NCBI GenBank assembly: GCA_020746875.1
Contig: JAGTJL010000015.1
Span: 930,001 to 994,000 of the forward strand
Length of the DNA stretch: 64,000 nucleotides
Direction: 5' to 3'
Source: Rhexocercosporidium sp. MPI-PUGE-AT-0058
Taxonomy: Eukaryota > Ascomycota > Leotiomycetes > Helotiales
Part shown: one piece after another, positions 59,372-64,000 of the stretch
Layout of the letters: each line of letters starts with the position of its first letter
Numbering within the stretch: position 1 is the first letter of the stretch
Translations under genes and position numbers: made by a program
The notes under the pieces: model-generated
Databases searched by the model: none
Told to the model about the DNA's origin: nothing
The model's input: the letters and a program-made list of their open reading frames with translations, nothing else

Positions 59372-60075
59372 GAGGACCGGCGATGAATTTCGATGATGTA
59401 GGAGGTAATGGTGTAGATACTCCTCTCAGTGGGAGTTAGTAGTTTTAAGTACTGTAGTCAGATGATCGGCGTTCGACCCTATTAATCTAACTCGGCGTTC
59501 AGTTTGTGAAAGTGAGCGCCGGTAGCTCAGGGTTGTCTATTAGAAGCTTACTCAGCACCAAACTAGATGCATCAGCTATTTCGTGGAAATTTCATGCGGT
59601 CACTTTAATTTACGAACGATGCTACTTATCAGTGCAATACAAACATAGAAATTGTACCAGATAAGTTTTACTAGTCGTATCGGAGGACTTCGAGAGGTTT
59701 AGCGAGAACCGAACGCCTGCAACGTCTCGGGGTATGACTTATGCATTCCAACCCGTTCGACCAAAACTCCTTATGTCAACACTGTATATATGATGTAGCA
59801 AGCGCGTGGGAGAATTACTGGCTCGATACTCGCCAGTCACTCAACGCAATGTAAATGACAGTTGAAGGTGCTCATGAACGTAGAATGAGCCAAAGAAGGT
59901 CGTGTTCTGATATACCGTCAAATTTCTTCAGCCTAGACCTGACACCTGATGTGTTGACCATTAATTAATCGTGACTTCGTCTCAAATAAAACTCGTTTCC
60001 TATAACTCCAATTTCCATAAAACCCCCTGATCATTATATCCAGCCCTGTTGTTCCATATCTTGTCCCATGCAAAT
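59372..60075. other. SDR upstream region, no gene
   Basis: About 700 bp between the SDR start and the stop of the MARVEL gene, both on the minus strand. A tRNA-like D-arm string occurs near 59521 but does not fold into a tRNA. Nothing else is supported. Confidence 0.4.
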
Positions 60076-60721
60076 CTAGACCATACCTCCACCTCTCTTC
60101 GTCGACCTGCCATTCACGAAGCTGAGAGCAGCCGTAATGAGGAAGCAAGCAAACAAGATCCACACAAGCGCGGTATCTGCTTGGATGATACGGCAACGGT
60201 TCTCGGTATCCTCGACAAATTTCTTGGCCCACTTCTTACCAGTCGCGTTCCCATACAACTTCCGGATGCTGGGCGTGAACAACGAGATGTGCTTGTTGAG
60301 GTAATCTTCCTTCGTGCAGTCTCCGACTTTGGTTTTGATTGCAAAGGCCTACATCTGTCAGAAAACGACATGTAAGCAATGTGTGCCAGACTTACGAGGC
60401 CACCAGCAAGAAGGAAGAACGCTGCAAATGCATCAAGAGCAAGCATGATAACGCCTTGAAGTCGATCAAAGAATACGGCTGCAACACCAATGGCCGCAAC
60501 GACAATTCCAGCGCCTCCACAGAATGCTCCGTAACCGATCAACGCAGGCCCACTCCCTGGACCATATCCATTGATCAAAACGACAGCAAGCGCAAGAACC
60601 ACAGCAGCAAGGGCAAGCTAGAAATATGATTTGTTAGCATAAGTCTTCAGTATTAGACTATATGCCATGCCGTAAGAAAAGAACGGACCTGAAAAGCACG
60701 AGCAGCGAGAGTAATAATCAT
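60076..60721 (-). CDS. MARVEL-domain membrane protein (NCE102-like class)
   Basis: Exons 60721-60689, 60617-60396 and 60348-60076 (introns 71 and 47 nt) give 175 aa, the length of Nce102 family proteins. Four helices are seen: LALAAVVLALAVVLI; GYGAFCGGAGIVVAAIG; VIMLALDAFAAFFLLAGG; ALVWILFACFLITAALSF. The N terminus is short, and a basic tail (NGRSTKRGGG) ends it. MARVEL proteins of fungi organise plasma-membrane domains (eisosomes). The first intron uses a GTCCGT donor. It is MARVEL by topology and the D-x-F-A-A-F-F pattern in helix 3; orthology to NCE102 itself is not shown. Confidence 0.85.
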
Positions 60722-61767
60722 GATGGTTGATAAGAGAAAGAGTATAATTATAAAGGATAGTATACAGATAGCCCAGTAGATTGTTGCAGATAATGGGATT
60801 GAAAACGCAAGTGATGGGAGAATTCGTCCCAGAGGATGCTCGCTATTTAAACAACAGGCAGCGGTGTGGGAGGGTGACTCAGGTAAGATAGCAACCAGGA
60901 ATAGGATTGCCTCCAGGCTGGGGTGTTGCTACGCCGATTCAAAATAAGGCAACAATGTCGTTCTCGCTTGGTTGAACCATTCAGAGTCGGGAGCAAGTCC
61001 TAACTTTGTGGTAATTAGTACCAACCTTGGGGTAGGATCGCGGCACAGCGTTTCAAGGTCCTTGGACCTATGGCTAACAATATTCTGGACCGCAGCACAA
61101 CAAGTCATGGCTATATACTGCCCATGATCTACGACGCGCTTGCCTCGAGAATTGCTGCATGCAGATAACTTGAACTCAAATATGGCTTTCATATGGCAGT
61201 AAGGTGCCTACTGACGCGTATGAATATTGAATGGCTCGACGACCGCTGTAGCCTAGAACAAAATATATGAATACGAAATCAGAAAGAGAAAAAGGCAATA
61301 ATTGCAAGAGTTAAACGTACTCGGGGTAAAGTTGTGCACGAAAAACTTCTCGGCCGATAACTTCCACCCAAATTTGTTATTACTGTTGGTGACCGACCAT
61401 AGCGCGCGCAGCACAAAACGACCATGAGACTGGTGACCCCTGAAGTACAGTAACCGCCGCAGGACTTCCTAGCCAATCCTTCTGCAGCTAACATGGCTAC
61501 TTCGCCACCCTCCTGTAAATAACAGCCAGTGAGATCGAGAAGAGGAAATAATCGTCAACCAACGCCTTGTGGGAAAGCCTTGCCGGCCATCTGAGGAGAT
61601 TCGTCTTGTGGATGGGGAAGAGGAGAAGCATGAGATGATGTGGGGTGAGGTAATGTGCTGCGGAAGTGATAGCGCGCCTCGCTAACTCTAGACGAGGATG
61701 AGGTTTCTGACGACGAGTATTAACTGAAGATCACTGAACCTCGAATCCAAAATAACATGTTTTCTTG
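60722..61767. other. Divergent promoter region, MARVEL gene and ureF
   Basis: About 1.05 kb between two divergent starts. Isolated HGATAR sites (near 61352 and 61668) are present but far apart. Short frames on the minus strand (60929-61192, 61279-61494) have no motif. No gene is supported. Confidence 0.4.
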
Positions 61768-62708
61768 ATGAGCAACACAGCCGACTTTTCGAAGTCGCAA
61801 ACTCTCAATGATGAGATTGCTGAGCTTGAGCGGCGTCTGGAAGCTGCCAAGTCCAAACTGAACGGCAATCATGTCAATCGAGAAGATTCCCCCAGCCCCT
61901 CTAAGATCCTTTCAAGCGTTGGTAAGTGGGAGCATTCACCTATGATACCTCCCTCTAATTATATACAGGGCCTCTTTCCGCCTCATCTCATCACTTTTTA
62001 CTCCTCCTCTCAGACTCTGCCCTCCCATTGGGTTCATTCGCATTCAGCAGCGGTCTCGAGTCTTATCTCGCGCATACTCGTCCGAGCTCGTCCTTCCCCG
62101 CGTTCCTGGGATTCTCCCTCTCATCCTATGCCTCTACAACTTTGCTATTCGTCGCTGCGGCCTACAGAAATGTCTTCGACTTGGTAGAACTCGACGATGC
62201 TCTGGATGCGGCAATAATGTGCACAGTGGGCCGTCGGGCTTCTGTTGCACAAGGAAGAGCTTTGCTTTCGATATGGGACAGGTCGTTTTCTTCTGCATTA
62301 CCTGCTGGAGCATCAGTTACTAGTGTACAGGCATTGAAGGAATTCACGGGTCTCTTGCGCGGTACGTCATCGACCGGGGCCTCCAATGACTTGCCTACGG
62401 CTTCTGCCCATCTTGGCCCATTGTTCGGAGCGATTGCATGCATCTTGGGAATGAGCTTGGAGCAGACGGCATATGTCTTCATGTTGAGCCATGTGAAGGC
62501 TCTGCTGTCAGCTGCCGTACGAGCAAGTATATTTGGACCATACCACGCCCAGAAACTGCTGGCAAGTGTAGAGGTACAACAAGGCATACAACGAGTCATT
62601 GACCAGGAGTGGAACACAAGCATCGAAGACGCGGGTCAGAGTGTGCCAGTCATGGACTTGTGGGTTGGGAGACACGAAATGCTGTACTCAAGAATCTTCA
62701 ATAGTTAA
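61768..62708 (+). CDS. ureF: Urease accessory protein UreF
   Basis: Two exons, 61768-61921 and 61969-62708 (intron 47 nt), give 297 aa. An N-terminal fungal extension (LNDEIAELERRLEAAKSKL, coiled coil) precedes the UreF core, which starts HHFLLLLSDSALPLGSFAFS-SGLESYL, the strongest UreF motif. Later blocks are YRNVFDLVELDDAL, GRALLSIWDRSF, HLGPLFGAIACILGM and RASIFGPYHAQKLL. With UreD and UreG it loads nickel into apo-urease. An alternative acceptor at 62020 would delete the conserved LLLLS block, so 61969 was chosen. It converges with CWC2. Confidence 0.95.
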
Positions 62709-62841
62709 ATCCACGCATCCGTGCACCAAAATTATGTTTCTGGAGCCATTGACCGAGAAAGCAAATCATGATGCTCCAAAAGCTTTTGCATTCTATGCTA
62801 CATCCATCCCATTTGTGCCCCTGAACGCCAAATGCTAACCC

Positions 62842-64000
62842 TTAATCACTATCACTATCATATGCAACCAGGGGACCAGATGGCGCTGGAGCTTTTGACT
62901 TCGGTGCAACTGCCTGCGCGCCCTTCAATGCTGCCAGAGTACTACTCGAGAATATGCCACTCTCCTCTGCCTCTTCCCTCTCCACTTGGTCAACCTCAAG
63001 CATCAGCCGTTGGTCATCCTCGATCATTAGTCGTTGCTCGTCCTCGAGTTCTAGCCCCTGTCTTCCTACCGGGTTGACAGCATTGGCACTACGAGCAAAG
63101 TAGATGTCATCCGGGGCTTCATATCCTGCCAAGCCAAATCCACCATCAATCTTCTTTCGCTTCCGTGCTTCTGGATCCCGGCCTTCGATCTCTGCCACGA
63201 ACTCAGCCGGTAATGCCCTTCGTACTGCCTCTGCTGCCTGCTCCTCAATTCTCCGTACCTCGCGCTTCTGTGCCATAGGATTGGGATCTGCGCTGGCCCA
63301 TCGAACGTTTAGGATCTCGTTGTGGTCTAGTGATTGATGTGCCATAGCTTCTTTTGCGAATTGTGCATTTGCTTCGTTCGAGTATGTAATGAAGGCAACA
63401 CCTCTTGTGTTCAATACACGGACTAAAACATGGTTAGGATCCAGCTTGAAGAGGAGAACTTAGGTAAACTTACTGCGCTCAACCTCTCCCCATTCCGCAA
63501 AATGTCTAGCCACAACCTCCTCGATATCGTCACTGACATGGATCCGTCCAACGTAGACTGTGCGATTTTGCCTCATGAAACTTCCTACACCTCCCATATC
63601 ATCTCTATAGTCCGAATGCTTGTCTCTGCCGAAAACATCCACATTTGGGTTGAACATGTCGTGAATTCCAGGCAACCTATGCAGATACTCGCATTCCTGA
63701 CCCTTCGGACATATGCCGCGCGCGAAGAAGAGGCAGAAGTAGCTTCCAGTGACCTTGTCCGCTCTCGTATATCCAGTATCCTTCGCGACATTGCATCGTC
63801 CAGCAGCCGCAGTTTTCGACAAGTATTTGTCTTCGCGATCACCTCCCGACCATTTATTGTACCAGATATTGAAGATCGTGCCTGTTTGTGGAGGGGGTTC
63901 GGACTTCATCGTCGAGGGATCAACTTGTGGTCGCGCTGGACGCTTCTTTTTGCGAATGATCTTCTTCATCTTCCGTTCGCCCACCGCTGTGACCTCGTTG
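62842..64000 (-). CDS. CWC2: Pre-mRNA splicing factor CWC2, 5' end outside window
   Basis: Exons >64000-63474 and 63422-62842 (intron 51 nt). The first visible residues are NEVTAVGERKMKKI, so the true start lies beyond base 64000; the GTG or ATG codons near 63984 are internal. Torus and CCCH zinc-finger part: GTIFNIWYNKWSGGDRED, then CNVAKD...FCLFFARGICPKGQECEYLHR. It is followed by an RRM (NRTVYVGRIHVSD; NTRGVAFITY). The C terminus is acidic and ends VAYDSDSD. Cwc2 (RBM22 type) binds U6 snRNA and intron in the activated spliceosome. Strong family match. Confidence 0.95.

Noticed and set aside
59521..59560. String GGTAGCTCAGGG resembling a tRNA D-arm
   Set aside because: No matching acceptor stem, anticodon arm or T-loop box could be placed around it.
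61349..61674. Two GATA-type (HGATAR) sites upstream of ureF, possible nitrogen control
   Set aside because: They are over 300 bp apart, and single GATA sites are frequent by chance; not enough for a regulatory call.
1..64000. CRISPR arrays, prophage or bacterial operons
   Set aside because: No spaced direct-repeat arrays and no ribosome-binding-site-led gene strings were seen; all genes have spliceosomal introns or eukaryotic families.

Overview
The window reads as nuclear DNA of a filamentous ascomycete. The genes are mostly single-copy eukaryotic housekeeping genes. They are broken by short GT-AG introns (about 47-175 nt) with fungal CTRAY-like branch sites, and they lie close together on both strands. 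Families such as Cut12, 2EXR, the GCN2/cpc-3 type kinase, UreF and a Tc1 element with C-to-T type damage fit Pezizomycotina. The overall feel is Leotiomycetes-like, but that is an impression and not a demonstrated placement. No prokaryotic, viral or CRISPR features were seen. All spliced models below were assembled by hand from splice sites. In every complete model the exon lengths add up to a multiple of three.

Layout. 0-13 kb: the tail of a putative amino-acid transporter, an alpha/beta-hydrolase that has lost its nucleophile, a 1,699-aa ABCC transporter, and an unrecognised ~680-aa protein with an unresolved frame change. 13.7-15.7 kb: a complete but dead Tc1-type transposon with a TA duplication. 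16-26 kb: SEC61 alpha, the ARG7/ArgJ ornithine acetyltransferase and the GCN2 kinase. The last two diverge from a 416-bp promoter holding two perfect Gcn4/CPC1 sites. 26-33 kb: a 2EXR protein, a seven-exon NDUFA12 gene with a 7-nt microexon, PGS1, and a SIS1-type DnaJ with an upstream heat-shock element. 34-42 kb: a UBA/SIM/UIM protein that looks like a catalytically dead USP, the E2 enzyme CDC34, and a proline-iminopeptidase-like hydrolase. 42-50 kb: Cut12 and ORC2 (divergent), tRNA isopentenyltransferase, and an FAD monooxygenase. 50-64 kb: an unrecognised 1,296-aa protein, a probable seven-helix membrane protein with a Cys-rich ectodomain, an SDR, a MARVEL-domain protein, UreF, and CWC2 cut by the window end.

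The main functional link is amino-acid control. ARG7 is a classical target of general amino-acid control, and GCN2 is the sensor kinase of that pathway; they share one promoter. A second pairing is mitochondrial: complex I subunit NDUFA12 and cardiolipin-pathway enzyme PGS1 diverge from 195 bp. A third is cell-cycle: Cut12 (spindle pole body) and ORC2 (replication origin) diverge from 390 bp. Several genes also show an abrupt switch from C-rich to G-rich coding strand. I did not find a clearly new multi-gene system. The best candidates for new biology are the pseudo-deubiquitinase, the seven-helix protein, the two large orphan proteins, and the skew switch.
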